Shown here: one piece after another, positions 1 to 11,061 of the stretch
Numbering within the stretch: position 1 is the first letter of the stretch
Layout: each line of letters begins with the position of its first letter
NCBI GenBank assembly: GCA_958450325.1
Contig: OY288254.1
Location: 34,419,577 to 34,483,576, forward strand
Source: Agrostemma githago
Taxonomy: Eukaryota > Streptophyta > Magnoliopsida > Caryophyllales > Caryophyllaceae
Length of the DNA: 64,000 bases
Reading direction: 5' to 3'
Translations under genes and position numbers: made by a program
Notes under the pieces: generated by a model
What the model was told of the DNA's origin: nothing
Database searches by the model: none
What the model saw: the letters and a program-made list of their open reading frames with translations, nothing else

Positions 1-1101
1 AGCATTGATTTGTTGAATGGAATGTTGGTGGGAGGCAATTGTGCTTTGACCTTGATCAAAATGGCTTTGGAGCTTCTTGTCAATAGTTTCCATGTTAGTT
101 TTTAATTTTCCTCTAAGATCAATACTGAGTTGTGTAATGGCATTGATCTCGTGCCTTCCTCCTCGATTCGCCTTCCTAGGCCTTGAGCATTGAGAGTTGT
201 GTACCGCCATTTCCTCGATTCATGACCAAGTTTGGTCATCATCTACCTCGGTAAACCTTCCTTTAGGTCCCATGTTTAGTATGGCCCTTGAATCTTCACA
301 TAACCCGTTCCAAAACTATGGGACAAGGAACCACTGTGATAAACCATGGTGAGGAAAAGAACGGATCAAGGCTTTGAACCTTTCCCACGACTCATATAGA
401 CTTTCTTCATCACGTTGTTGAAACCCCGTGATTGAAGCTCTCAATTGATTGGTCTTCTCCGGTGGATAAAATTGTTGGTAGAATGCTAAGGCTAGCTTCT
501 TCCAAGTGTCTATACCGAGAGCCGTCTTGTCTAAACCTTTGAGCTATTGCTTTGCCTTGCCGATTAAAGAAAAAGGAAATAATACCCACCGGATTTGGTC
601 TTGGGTTATTCCCGGTTGTGAGATAGCATCGCAATAGTTCGAAAAGGTTTCCATGTGTTGATGAGGATCTTCTGTTGGTAACCCAATAAATTGACTTCTT
701 TCAACCAATTGGATAAATGGCGTTTTTGCCACAAAATTCCCGGTATATGCGGCCGGTAAAGCGGTTGGACCGGGTAAAACGTCTTCCGTAAAGGTTTAAT
801 GAGAAGAGAACTTAGGCATTGTTGGATGTGCGGGAGATGATGGTGTTGATGTAGATGTAGAAGGAGAAGGAGAACTAGGTTGAGAAGAGTGACTAGAAGT
901 ACCAAATGGATTGATAAAGTTCCCTTCGGCCGTCTCTCGAGGTGTTTCGTTCAAGTCGGATTCTTGAGCTTGTTCTTCAATGGTATTGCTAGTACTCGGT
1001 TGAGAGGTTCTAACCCGATCAATCGTCCGTTGGCGAAAGGCTCTAAAGAGTCTTTCCGGCTCTGGATTGAAGAGAAAGAAGTTGCCTCTCCTCCTAGGCA
1101 T
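1..1101 (-). pseudogene. Athila-like gag, 5' part, tandem copy 1 (broken, runs off window)
   Basis: Starts at an ATG at 1101 (MPRRRG...) and runs leftward off the window. It encodes the N-terminal and capsid-like part of a Ty3/gypsy gag of the retrotransposon-gag type; matching stretches include the VERSQF and GIDTWKKLALAFYQ motifs shared with the longer gag at 55087-56451. In-frame stops lie at 796-798 (TAA after KFSSH) and 544-546 (TAG after GKAKQ), and a third occurs near 319, so no gag can be made. The first two stops are also in copy 2 (2052-3223), so they predate the duplication. The 5' leader, PBS and LTR lie to the right, as expected for a minus-strand element. Family assignment rests on the tRNA-Asp PBS and the linked DLGAS protease in sister copies. 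Confidence 0.85.
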
Positions 1102-1307
1102 GCACTACACGCTTGAACAAACGTGAGAACACCTAGTGCTTTATTGGCACTAGGCAAAGACAATAAACGAGCACAACGGAAGACAAAGAGAGAAGAAAAC
1201 GATAAAAACAAGAAAAAACCTACAAAATATGCACAATGGATAGAAAAAGAACACAAGAGGGGTAACTAAGTCAAGCTAATAAGTAAATTAAGTCTAAACA
1301 CGCACCG

Positions 1308-1325
1308 TCCCCGGAAACGACGCCA
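1308..1325 (-). promoter_or_regulatory. Primer binding site, degenerate, tRNA-Asp type
   Basis: The plus strand matches the 3' end of plant tRNA-Asp apart from two changes relative to the copy at 11044-11061 (positions 1315 and 1320). It is followed by the same AAT spacer and then an LTR end. It would have primed minus-strand synthesis for the element whose gag lies to its left. Confidence 0.8.
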
Positions 1326-1328
1326 AAT

Positions 1329-2049
1329 TGATGGGAGGGTTTTGCCGTGGGTCGTACCGTCAAATAATAACCAACTACACCTAACACGTAGCAAGGGTAA
1401 GTCGGGTCGATATCCACGGAGACGGTTATTGGTGTCTAGACTATGGTCTACTAAAAAACGAGGCTAGGTTACAAACAAACACAAAGAGAAGAGAATAGAC
1501 AAACTATGATGGTGAAAAGGGATGAAACTAGACTAGCAATGAACTAGATATAACATGTACTAATTGAAACACTAAAGCTAAACAAAACAAGTAAACTAGA
1601 GAAAAGAATGCTAACAAGGATGGAGAAATCAAATATGGGAAGGAGTAGGGTTAGTTTGGGTTCATAAGTGTAGTAGGATAGTTGGGAGGTCAAGGGTGTA
1701 GGTTTCACCTAGTTACTAAGGTCGGTCCGCGCTCTCGCGTCAAAACCTAAGTCCGCACTCTCGTGCCAAAGACTAAACCCGAATACTCATGCAAGATATT
1801 ACCCAATACACAAGAATTCAACCACAAATCAATCACATAATGAGAAGATGAAAACAAGCATGAGAAGCATGGCCACTACAACTCAAACAAGCAATTCGAC
1901 AAACACATGGTGCTCATAACATGTGACTAGTAACAAAGGATTCATCTTTACCTCTAATCAAACCCTAATTACCCATAATCCACACTTAATCCCACTACTA
2001 CCCCCACAATAAGTCTACTCACACATAATGAAACTAATACTAACACTAA
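1329..2049 (-). repeat. Partial LTR (family A), R/U5 side only
   Basis: Begins TGATGGGAGGG next to the PBS, exactly like the full LTR at 11065-12697, and follows that LTR for about 720 bp. It then stops at ACTAATACTAACACTAA and switches directly to gag sequence (AGGTTCATGTCC...). The U3 half with TATA box and palindromes is missing, so this is a recombination remnant, not a functional LTR. Confidence 0.85.
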
Positions 2050-2051
2050 GA

Positions 2052-3223
2052 TGAGGTTCATGTCCAAATATCCCGCAAATCTCACATATCCCACAATAAG
2101 ATGTAGGAGGTACAACTCCCAAAGCATTGATTTGTTGAATGGAATGTTGGTGGGAGGCAATTGTGCTTTGACCTTGATCAAAATGGCTTTGGAGCTTCTT
2201 GTCAATAGTTTCCATGTTAGTTTTTAATTTTCCTCTAAGATCAATACTGAGTTGTGTAATGGCATTGATCGCGTGCCTTCCTCCTCGATTCGCCTTCCTA
2301 GGCCTTGAGCATTGAGAGTTGTGTACCGCCATTTCCTCGATTCATGACCAAGTTTGGTCATCATCTACCTCGGTAAACCTTCCTTTAGGTCCCATGTTTA
2401 GTATGGCCCTTGAATCTTCACATAACCCGTTCCAAAACTATGGGACAAGGAACCACTGTGATAAACCATGGTGAGGAAAAGAACGGATCAAGGCTTTGAA
2501 CCTTTCCCACGACTCATATAGACTTTCTTCATCACGTTGTTGAAACCCCGTGATTGAAGCTCTCAATTGATTGGTCTTCTCCGGTGGATAAAATTGTTGG
2601 TAGAATGCTAAGGCTAGCTTCTTCCAAGTGTCTATACCGAGAGCCGTCTTGTCTAAACCTTTGAGCTATTGCTTTGCCTTGCCGATTAAAGAAAAAGGAA
2701 ATAATACCCACCGGATTTGGTCTTGGGTTATTCCCGGTTGTGAGATAGCATCGCAATAGTTCGAAAAGGTTTCCATGTGTTGATGAGGATCTTCTGTTGG
2801 TAACCCAATAAATTGACTTCTTTCAACCAATTGGATAAATGGCGTTTTTGCCACAAAATTCCCGGTATATGCGGCCGGTAAAGCGGTTGGACCGGGTAAA
2901 ACGTCTTCCGTAAAGGTTTAATGAGAAGAGAACTTAGGCATTGTTGGATGTGCGGGAGATGATGGTGTTGATGTAGATGTAGAAGGAGAAGGAGAACTAG
3001 GTTGAGAAGAGTGACTAGAAGTACCAAATGGATTGATAAAGTTCCCTTCGGCCGTCTCTCGAGGTGTTTCGTTCAAGTCGGATTCTTGAGCTTGTTCTTC
3101 AATGGTATTGCTAGTACTCGGTTGAGAGGTTCTAACCCGATCAATCATCCGTTGGCGAAAGGCTCTAAAGAGTCTTTCCGGCTCTGGATTGAAGAGAAAG
3201 AAGTCGCCTCTCCTCCTAGGCAT
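2052..3223 (-). pseudogene. Athila-like gag, 5' part, tandem copy 2 (broken)
   Basis: Second copy of the gag start (ATG at 3223, MPRRRGDFF...). It has the same in-frame TAA (2918-2920) and TAG (2666-2668) as copy 1. It also shows the start of the zinc knuckle, CEICGIFGHEP, in the 2332-2015 reading frame, where the gag is fused into antisense LTR sequence at about 2050. The second half of the knuckle is lost at this junction. No intact protein is possible. It sits between two LTR remnants of its own family. Confidence 0.85.
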
Positions 3224-4078
3224 GCACTACACACTTGAACAAACGTGAGAACACCTAGTGCTTTATTGGCACTAGGCAAAGACAATAAACGAGCACAACG
3301 GAAGACAAAGAGAGAAGAAAACGATAAAAACAAGAAAAAACCTACAAAATATGCACAATGGATAGAAAAAGAACACAAGAGGGGTAACTAAGTCAAGCTA
3401 TTAAGTAAATTAAGTCCGCACTCTCGTGCAAATGACTAAATCCGAATACTCATGCAAGATATTACCCAATACACTAGAATTCAACCACAAATCAATCACA
3501 TAATGAGAAGTTGAAAACAAGCATTAGAAGCATGGCCACTACAACTCAAACAAGCAATTCAACAAACACATGGTGCTCATAACATGTGACTAGTAATAAA
3601 GGATTCATCTTTACCCCTAATCAAACCCTAATTACCCATAATCCACACTTAATCCCCCTACTACCCCCACAATAAGTCTACTTACACATAATGAAACTAA
3701 TACTAACACTAACAAGAGAAATCAACACAAATAACATAACTTCCATAATGAAACTAGCAAGAACAATAACAAGAATCAAAGATTAAAACTTGAAAGATTA
3801 AAAAAGGATTAAGAGTAAAGAGAATAAGAAGATTATACCTACTAACAAGAATATGAAAAGATAATAACTTGTATTAATAAGAAAAATCCAAATAAATCTC
3901 CCAAGGTTGTCAATCTTGAATGATTCTTCAAGAATCCCCATAATACAAGACTAATTACTAAGATTAAGCTAATATTAACAAAAGATTAATGAAAGATTAA
4001 ACTAGGGATGAAGAGAGTCCATCTAGGGTTTGGAATAATGTAGAGGAATGTAAGATGCTTAAGCAATACAAAGGGAGG

Positions 4079-4089
4079 GTATTTATAAG
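4079..4089 (-). promoter_or_regulatory. LTR TATA box
   Basis: The minus strand reads CCTTATAAATACCC, a strong TATA box. The matching position in the 5' LTR is 12151-12160. The palindrome cluster ends about 50 bp upstream of it. Confidence 0.7.
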
Positions 4090-4140
4090 GTTACAAAAGC
4101 AAAGGAATTGAAAAGAAGTGACGCGGGTCTTCAGGTCGCC

Positions 4141-4290
4141 AATCTCGGGCGAGATGAGATGGTCTCGGGCGAGATGGGACTCATCTAGGCCGAGATGAGG
4201 TGATCTCGGGCGAGATTGAGCATCAGTGGCCCGTCTTTGCTTGTACTCTTCATCCCGACCGAGATAGCCTTCATCTCGGCCGAGATGGGT
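4141..4290 (-). repeat. Cluster of CTCGG-CGAGA palindromes in U3
   Basis: Six units of the form TCTCGGGCGAGAT, TCTCGGCCGAGAT or close variants, separated by roughly 10-40 bp of unrelated sequence. The spacing is irregular, so this is not a simple tandem repeat. It lies immediately upstream of the LTR TATA box. Each unit is nearly self-complementary with a central CG-rich core. Confidence 0.85.
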
Positions 4291-4358
4291 CTTGTAGGCC
4301 TAAATTATGATCTTAAGGGTCCCTCCTTACTTCTCATGGGCTTCTCATCGATACTCGG

Positions 4359-4432
4359 TGCTCGGGATCGAGTCCAAGGGGCTCGGGATCGAGTCTAAGG
4401 GGCTCAGGATCGAGTCTAAGCGGCTCGGGAAT
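4359..4432 (-). repeat. 21-bp tandem repeat in U3
   Basis: Three or four copies of GCTCGGGATCGAGTCTAAGG with minor variation. The equivalent part of the 5' LTR (12431-12475) has about two fewer units, so repeat number changed after the two LTRs were made, or one of them was replaced by recombination. Confidence 0.8.
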
Positions 4433-4666
4433 GGGTCCCAAGGTCTCGGGATCGAATCTAAGGCACCGAGTGATAGTTCTTTCTCTTCGTTGGCTCCAAA
4501 TGTGTAGGAAACGAGTCGGAATCGTTCCAAATCTCCATGATTGGTCTTAGGAACCTAAAAAGAACTCGAAGAAGTATAAGTAGCCCAGAAATCGCTCCAA
4601 AGAGCGATTTGACAAGAGAAACCAGGACAAAACACAACAAATAGGCACTACAAACTACACTTATCA

Positions 4667-4680
4667 ACCCCCCCACGCTT
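4667..4680 (-). promoter_or_regulatory. Polypurine tract of element A
   Basis: The minus strand reads AAGCGTGGGGGGGT immediately before the 3' LTR start. This is the expected primer for plus-strand DNA synthesis and fixes the orientation of element A. Confidence 0.85.
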
Positions 4681-5403
4681 AACCCTTACTCGCCCTCGAG
4701 TAAGCACAAACTAACTAAAAACTAAAAGAAACTAGACTACTAACCGAGCGGGTATTAGCATACCCTACGCCCTTTCAACTCACGCGAGTACACTTAGAGG
4801 AAAAGTGCACTCCGCAAGGCAAGTAAGGTCTTGCGACAAAACTGTGGATACAACTGGACACAAAAACACACAAACAAACAAACATACAAACAATCAAGCA
4901 ATTGGTTGCACCCAAGAAGAAATAAATAACGGTTTTGTCAACAAAGCGGTGAAAGAAACACCAGTTTAGGACTCAAGGGAAGTGACAACGTTCTCAAACT
5001 AATAACACAAATCGATATGATCAAAACCCTAATAGTATGACAACAAAGCAATAAAAACGTTGGTAACTTACCTAGGTTCCTCCTAACCTTCTAAGAACGT
5101 ACTACGGGACAATAGGCGGGATGGAAAAGGGATGAACTACGGAGTTAGTCGACACTATAGGTAAGTGAAACCCCACCCCCTTTAGTGATAAGTCAAGAGG
5201 GTCGTCCCATGCTCAAAATCGCCAAACTAGTCCAAGTAAAAAGGTGGTTAAAGGTTGCAAAATGGGGGAAGGCCGATCATTACCGTTATCATCCTTCCTA
5301 GGGACTCGGTCCTTTGGTAGGCTCTTCACGGTAACGATCGGAAAAAGGCTTATTTTTTAGGGGTGAGGATTCTTTCTGTGAGATGGTTTTCTTTTTCATT
5401 AGG

Positions 5404-5517
5404 CTTTTGAGATGCTATGCCATTTCTTTTTCTTCTTTTGTATTTTCTTTTTGATTGTTGTGCCTTTTCTTTTTCTTCTTTCTTTTCTTTCTTTCTTTTT
5501 CTTTTTCTTTCTTTTGA
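5404..5517 (-). repeat. Homopurine tract (minus strand) in element A interior
   Basis: About 110 bp of nearly pure C/T on the plus strand (TTTTTCTTCTTT-type). Element B has a matching tract at about 51357-51470. The ORFs over it (K/E-rich) are composition artefacts. Confidence 0.75.
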
Positions 5518-6405
5518 CTTGGCTTGCCTCTTGGATGATTTTGCTTTGTAGGCATTTCTTGCAACCAAGTGAGAATTTCAACAATTTACAACTTATTTGT
5601 GGAAAAATGTGTGTGAGGTAGGGAAATGGGTGAGTCGGGACGACGCCTTCCCTTCAAACCCACAAAAAGGTGGAGAACATGGACTAATCAGACAATTTCG
5701 AACATGGTCACCTAAGGAACGGGACTCGGCAACCAAGGCCTTTTCACACCGTGGGTGGTCATAATGGTCAAAATGCAAACCCCGTAGTAAATCCCTAGTA
5801 GACTAGGTGGACTCAAGGTAAAGGGCCAACGAGACTATTGATTTAGGGTCATTCTACTTGACTAAAGTCCAAGACTCGATTCATACTACTAAAAAGGGAA
5901 GGTAAACACTTGCACACTAGCCTAGAAACCGGGTTTTTGAAAACCTTTTATTACACAAGACACAAACTAAACAAAACACAACAAGGTTGAAAGAAAATGA
6001 GACACACACAACAAAACAAAACAAAATAAGAAAATAAAACAAACATACCAACACAATAAACAACACCCCGAAACATCCACATAAGCCACCAAAACAACCA
6101 CAACCTTCAACAAGCTCCACCCGAGCACACATCATCACAAATCTCCTCCAAACTCCGCAAGAGACAAAGAGGAAAAGAGATAAAATGACGTTACCGGACG
6201 TCTTAAGCTTTCCGAAAATTACGGCGATCCGGGAACCTATAAGGAAATGGGGAGGCAAGACACACAATACGACACAACGACACAAAAAGAAGAGACACAA
6301 AAGAATTTTTTTTGATTTTTAAGAAAATTTTCAAATTTTTAGGGGTTTTTAAGATTTTTTTTTCGGTAAAAACTACAAAAATAAAACCAACTAGGCTAAG
6401 ATATC

Positions 6406-6443
6406 GCTCCCCCACACTTAAACCAAGCAATGTCCTCATGCTC
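6406..6443 (-). promoter_or_regulatory. Internal polypurine-like motif
   Basis: The minus strand reads GAGGACATTG, then TTTAAGTGTGGGGGAGCG. It is conserved at 52358-52401 in element B. A related GAGGGCATTG...TTTGGGGAG motif occurs in element G (33802-33837, 36430-36467). It resembles the motif found before the PPT in Athila-type elements, but here it is 1.7 kb from the LTR. Confidence 0.6.
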
Positions 6444-7212
6444 GATCGGTAGTGTGCGGAGACACTAAAAAGAAAAGACACTACGAAAATAAAGCTAAAA
6501 ATCAAAAAGAAAATCGGAGAAAAGGTAGAATGTGTCCGGCCGGGGTATAGTCAAGTCACCATGGGCCGAGACCAGAAAAGATATGGATGAGGGAAGAAAT
6601 AAAAAGAAGGAAATAAAAGGAAATGGGAGGGGAGGACTAGGTGTAATCAAGTCACCTAGCCCGGATTCGCCCGAATCCGACTAAATCTTATCAAAAGAAA
6701 GTAAAATAAAAGAAAAATTGAAAGTTCTTCTAAATTTGGATTGTTGAAATGGCTCTCGATGTAGTCACGTCATCGAGAGTAGGGAGCAACGACTACCAAG
6801 GCCCCGAGGGCCACCATGACTCAAAAATGGATAAAGGGAAGGGGAACACACAAAGGGAGACAAGTCACAAAAGACGGAAAAGAAAGGATAGTCGCCTTAC
6901 CCATCGGTTAGCAAATCACTAACTCCATCGTCTCAATGATCATTAACGGCACATTGCTTGTTTTCATCATGGTTATTCCTCTTCATTCTCGATATGGTTG
7001 CATGGTTGAAGTATTAGGCTTGCATTGGTGTAAGTGACGTGGGATTTGAGGTGAAACTCGGTGGGTAGTGAAGAGGAGTTGAGATGAATGTAAATATATG
7101 AAGTGTAGGGGTCATATGATAGGTGCAAGGATAGGTAGGGAGGTTGGGAAGGGGTAAAAGTGGTTGGGTGGGCTTAAATGACGAAGTGGAGGCAAAATGG
7201 GAGAGCTGGGCC

Positions 7213-7370
7213 TCATCTCGGGCGAGAGCAACTCATCTCGGTCGGGAAGGTCCCTTCTCGGGTGAGATGAAACCCTTCTCGGTCGAGATGGGTAGTCAGT
7301 AGCTCTAGATTCCACGCACACTTCATCTCGGTCGAGATGAAACCCTTTTCGGCCGGGATGACTCATCTCG
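7213..7370 (-). repeat. Internal palindrome cluster of element A
   Basis: About seven units such as TCTCGGGCGAGA, TCTCGGTCGAGAT and TCGGCCGGGAT, in the same style as the U3 cluster of this element's own LTRs (4141-4290, 12210-12362). It is located about 450 bp downstream of the protease stop. Confidence 0.8.
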
Positions 7371-7815
7371 CTCTTCAATCCTCATGATAGCTTCATCCAC
7401 ATGAAAACTAATACACCGGGATCTCGAATCCCGTCCCCAAAAGCTTGTCAAAAGCTTCAAAAACCGACTCCCATGCAAAAAATCCAAGCTATATACAACT
7501 ACTTCTCTCAAATCTTCATCTTCACTACAACCTATCAAATAAACTCAAGGAACATCATCAAATTCCTTCCCTCACATCGCTCATCAAAATACTAAATTAC
7601 AAGAAATTCACAAAACTCAAAAGAATAAGAAAGAGATATATACAATAAGACGGTTCTTTTGGAACTCCGTCAAACCAAGGATGGTGCATTCTTCAATCAT
7701 TTTTCAACAACATTGTAGACAACTCCATCGCCATCAAGGGCACGAAGTAACAAATCGAAGGCTCGGGAGAAGTTCCCGGGGCATCCCGATCTACTAAGTT
7801 CAATGGCTTGAACTT

Positions 7816-10800
7816 CTACTTTCGATCTTTCGGTATATACCCAAACGGCCATTCATCTTCACTAGGCCTCAGGGGAGGCTCAACTTTCTTCTTACCGACC
7901 GGCTTGTCTTCAATCTCATGGCATGGGCATTTATCCGCCCCAAGCTCGGAATCATCATCTTCAATTTCACCAAAGCTGTCTTTCACGCTTTCATCCGACT
8001 CATCCCCTAGATCGATGTCTTTCATGGCGTGGATCATATTACATGACTCATCATTTGTAGGCGAGGTGTTGCCTTGGAGGTCAAACACGAGCTTCTCGTC
8101 GCCTAGCTCAAATGTGATCCTACCATTCTTTACATCGATCATCGCACCGACGGTATGTAGAAATGGGCGGCCTAGGATAATGGGAGTGATAGCATCCTCC
8201 GGCATATCAAGCATAAGGAAGTCGACCGGGATGAAGAATTTCCCTATTCGTAGTGGCACATCCTCTAACATTCCTAGTGGTCGATTAAGCGAACGATCGG
8301 CCATTTGGAGTGTAGTAGAAGTACACTTAAGCCCTTTCATCCCAAGTCGCTCACAAATAGAGTAAGGAATAATGCTTACACTCGCACCCAAATCACATAA
8401 TGCCCTTTCAATCTTCAAGTTCCCTATGGTGCACGGGATTGAGAAACTACCCGGATCCTTCAACTTAGGAAGTGTAGAGCCTTGAATGAGCTCGCTCACC
8501 TCTCTTGTGAACGCTATGGTCTCTTCCTTGTTAACGGATCTCCTCCTAGCCAAGATTTCTCTCATGAATCTTCCATATGCCGGGACTTGGGTAAGTAGCT
8601 CGGTGAAAGGGATGCTCACATCCAACTTCTTCACAATATCAAGGAACTTGTCATATTGAACATCCACCTTGGTCTTCATTTGCCTTGTTGGGAATGGCAA
8701 CTTGATGTGTATCTTGTCTTGCTCATTAGGTTGGGATATTTCAATTGACACCTTCTTCTTTCCTTTGTCTTTCTCTTGGGGTGGGGAAAGCTTTTCTTCA
8801 TGGGGTTTCTCAACCTCCCACAAGACTTGCTCCTCCATGATATTTCCCAAACTTGCGTTGTCTTGAGATGGAGATACAATTTCTTTCATGGCTTCTTGCT
8901 CAATAGGGAATAAGGGGGAGTCATAAGATGCACCATTCCTCAAGGTAATAGCATTCACATGTTCAAATTTCGCCGGTTCACCTTGAGGAGGTAGTTGACC
9001 CTTTTGCCTTGAAGAACTACCCGAAGAAACTTGAGCTAGTTGGGTTTCGAGCATCTTCATATGTGTATCCCTTGCTATGTTCTCCCTTTGAAGATGAGCA
9101 AAGAATTCTTGTTGGTTTCTTAGCATCTCCATTTGACTTCTTTGCATTTCTTGATTACTCCTTTGCATATCCAACATTGATTTTTGCATGTCAAAATCCC
9201 GAGGGGGAGATTGTTGGTTATGAGGTGTATTGGTGATGGCGAGGGGAATGCCATAATCATGAATTGGAGACCGGCTCCTTTGCTTGGTTTCTTGTTGAGT
9301 ACCTTGAGATCCTTGTGAATTGCCTTGACTAAGGCCTTGAGAGTTACCATGATTGTGGTTTTGATGTCCTTGAGAGTATTGGTTTCCTTGGAAACCACCT
9401 TGATGATTGAAGTTCCCTTGATTTTGGAACCCTTGATTGTTGTTAAAGGCACCTTGGTTATGTTGTTGGAAGTTGTTGAAAGGCTTTTGGTTGCCTACAT
9501 AACCTTGGTAGCCTTGGTTGTTGTCCCATAAGGGATTGTTGTTGGGAAGCTAGATGGGAAGCTTGGAACATGTGAGGATTTGGCACATTTTGCTTGAAGT
9601 TAGAGTATGGGGCACCTTGCTTGAATGCTTTAAAAGCATTCACTTGCTCAATACTACCTCGACAATGTTGAGGTTCATGTCCAAATATCCCGCAAATCTC
9701 GCATATCCCATAATAAGATGTAGGAGGTACAACTCCCAAAGCATTGATTTGTTGAATTGAATGTTGGTGGGAGGCACTTGTGCTTTGACCTTGATCAAAA
9801 TGGCTTTGGAGCTTCTTGTCAATAGTTTCCATGTGAGTTTTTAATTGTGCTCAAAGATCAATACTGAGTTGTGTAATGGCATCGATCTCGTGCCTTCCTC
9901 CTCGATTCGTCTTCCTAGGCCTTGAGTATTGAGAGTTGTGTACCGCCATTCCTCGATTATTGACCAAGTTTGGTCATCATCTACCTCGGTAAACCATCCA
10001 TTAGATCCCATGTTTAGTATGGCCCTTGAATCTTCATATAACCCGTTCCAAAACTGTTGGACAAGGAACCACTGTGATAAACCATGGTGAGGACAAGAAC
10101 GGATCAAGGCTTTGAACCTTTCCCACGACTCATATAGACTTTCTTCATCACGTTGTTGAAGCCCCGTGATTGAAACTCTCAATAGATTGGTCTTCTCCGG
10201 TGGATAAAATTGTTGGTAGAATGCTAAGGCTAGCTTCTTCCAAGTGTCTATACCGAGAGCCGTCTTGTCTAAACCTTTGAGCCATTGCTTTGCCTTCCGA
10301 TCAAAGAGAAAGGAAATAATACCCACAGGATTTGGTCTTGGGTTATTCCCGGTTGTGAGATAGCATCGCAATAGTCCGGAAAGGTTTCCATGTGTTGATG
10401 AGGATCTTCTGTTGGTAACTCACTAAATTGACTTCTTTCAACCAATTGGATAAATGGCGTTTTTGCCACAAAATTCCCGGTATTTGCGGCCGGTAAAGCG
10501 GTTGGACCGGGTAAAACGTCTTCCGTAAAGGTTGAATGAGAAGAGAACTTAGGCATTGTTGGATGTGCGGGAGATGATGGTGTAGATGGTGTTGATGTAG
10601 ATGTAGAAGGAGAAGGAGAACTAGGTTGAGAAGAGTGACTAGAAGTACCAAATGGATTGATAAAGTTCCCTTCGGCCGTCTCTCGAGGTGTTTCGTTCAA
10701 GTCGGATTCTTGAGCTTGTTCTTCAATGGTATTGCTAGTACTCGGTTGAGAGGTTCTAACCCGAGCAGTCGTCCGTTGGCGAAAGGCTCTAAAGAGTCTT

Positions 10801-10847
10801 TCCGGCTCTGGATTGAAGAGAAAGAAGTCGCCTCTCCTCCTAGGCAT
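7816..10847 (-). pseudogene. Athila-like gag-protease polyprotein, element A (frameshifted)
   Basis: Starts at ATG 10847 (MPRRRGDFF). The N-terminal and capsid parts read to about 10295, where one base is missing relative to the tandem copies. The frame then continues as FDRKAKQWLKG to about 9950, where a second one-base loss follows WSIIEE. A third shift lies near 9545, in the Q/N-rich tail. The zinc knuckle CEICGIFGHEPQHC (C-x2-C-x4-H-x4-C) is intact. The last 457 codons (9189-7816) are open and hold a retroviral-type aspartic protease with DLGASVSIIP, in which DLGA replaces DTGA as in Athila, and the ILGRPFL motif. The end is a TAG where element B continues (KYKFKTLNLED). The product would form particles and process itself, but RT and integrase are absent. 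Confidence 0.88.
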
Positions 10848-11043
10848 GCACTACACACTAGAACAAACGTGAGAACACCTAGTGCATTATGGGCACTAGG
10901 TAAAGACAATAAACGAGCACAACTGAAGACAAAGAGAAAAGAAAACAAGAAAAACCTACAAAATTTGCACAATGGATAGAAAAAGAACACAAGAGAGGTA
11001 ACTAAGTAAAGCTAATAAGTAAATTAAGTCTAAACATGCACCG

Positions 11044-11061
11044 TCCCCGGCAACGGCGCCA
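11044..11061 (-). promoter_or_regulatory. Primer binding site, tRNA-Asp
   Basis: The plus strand TCCCCGGCAACGGCGCCA equals the 3' end of plant tRNA-Asp, so the minus-strand transcript carries the complementary PBS. A three-base AAT spacer separates it from the LTR end at 11065. It is a primer site and not a tRNA gene. Confidence 0.93.

Larger units (their letters stand above)
1..3416 (-). repeat. Tandem duplication, 2122-bp period (gag 5' end plus LTR piece)
   Basis: Positions 1-1294 and 2123-3416 are near-identical copies; I found only about six base differences by eye. Copy 2 extends further left to about 2052. Copy 1 keeps its leader, PBS and LTR piece (1295-2049). In copy 2 the same stretch is deleted between two AAGTC words, joining the leader directly to an internal LTR position (3412 onward). 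The arrangement points to unequal recombination followed by microhomology-mediated deletion. Confidence 0.85.
3412..4666 (-). repeat. 3' LTR of element A, lacking its last ~420 bp
   Basis: On the minus strand it begins TGATAAGTGTAG directly after a polypurine tract, so this is a genuine 3' LTR start. U3, TATA box and most of R/U5 align with the 5' LTR at 11065-12697. The terminal ~420 bp and the TG...CA end are missing because of the AAGTC microhomology deletion, and the LTR runs straight into the gag leader of tandem copy 2. Confidence 0.85.
4681..7815 (-). other. Non-coding interior of element A (3' of protease)
   Basis: No credible coding frame. It is collinear with 50664-53616 of element B, sharing several landmarks. 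Near the PPT there is a CTCGCCCTCGAGTAAGCAC stretch. A homopurine tract follows (minus strand, 5404-5517), then an internal PPT-like motif (6406-6443), TAGTCAAGTCACCATGGGCC at about 6549, and a palindrome cluster (7213-7370). Conservation of landmarks without an ORF suggests cis-acting sequence or remnants of a lost pol/env region. Confidence 0.7.

Noticed and set aside
4141..4290. CRISPR-like array (short palindromic repeats with spacers)
   Set aside because: Eukaryotic LTR context, variable repeats, 10-40-bp irregular spacers and no cas genes.
5350..5621. Lys/Glu-rich and Phe/Leu-rich small ORFs
   Set aside because: They translate the homopurine/homopyrimidine tract of element A; the same happens at 51195-51665 in B.
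11044..11061. tRNA-Asp gene fragment
   Set aside because: Only the 18 bases at the tRNA 3' end are present and they sit at an LTR border, so this is a primer binding site. The same holds for 57056-57073.
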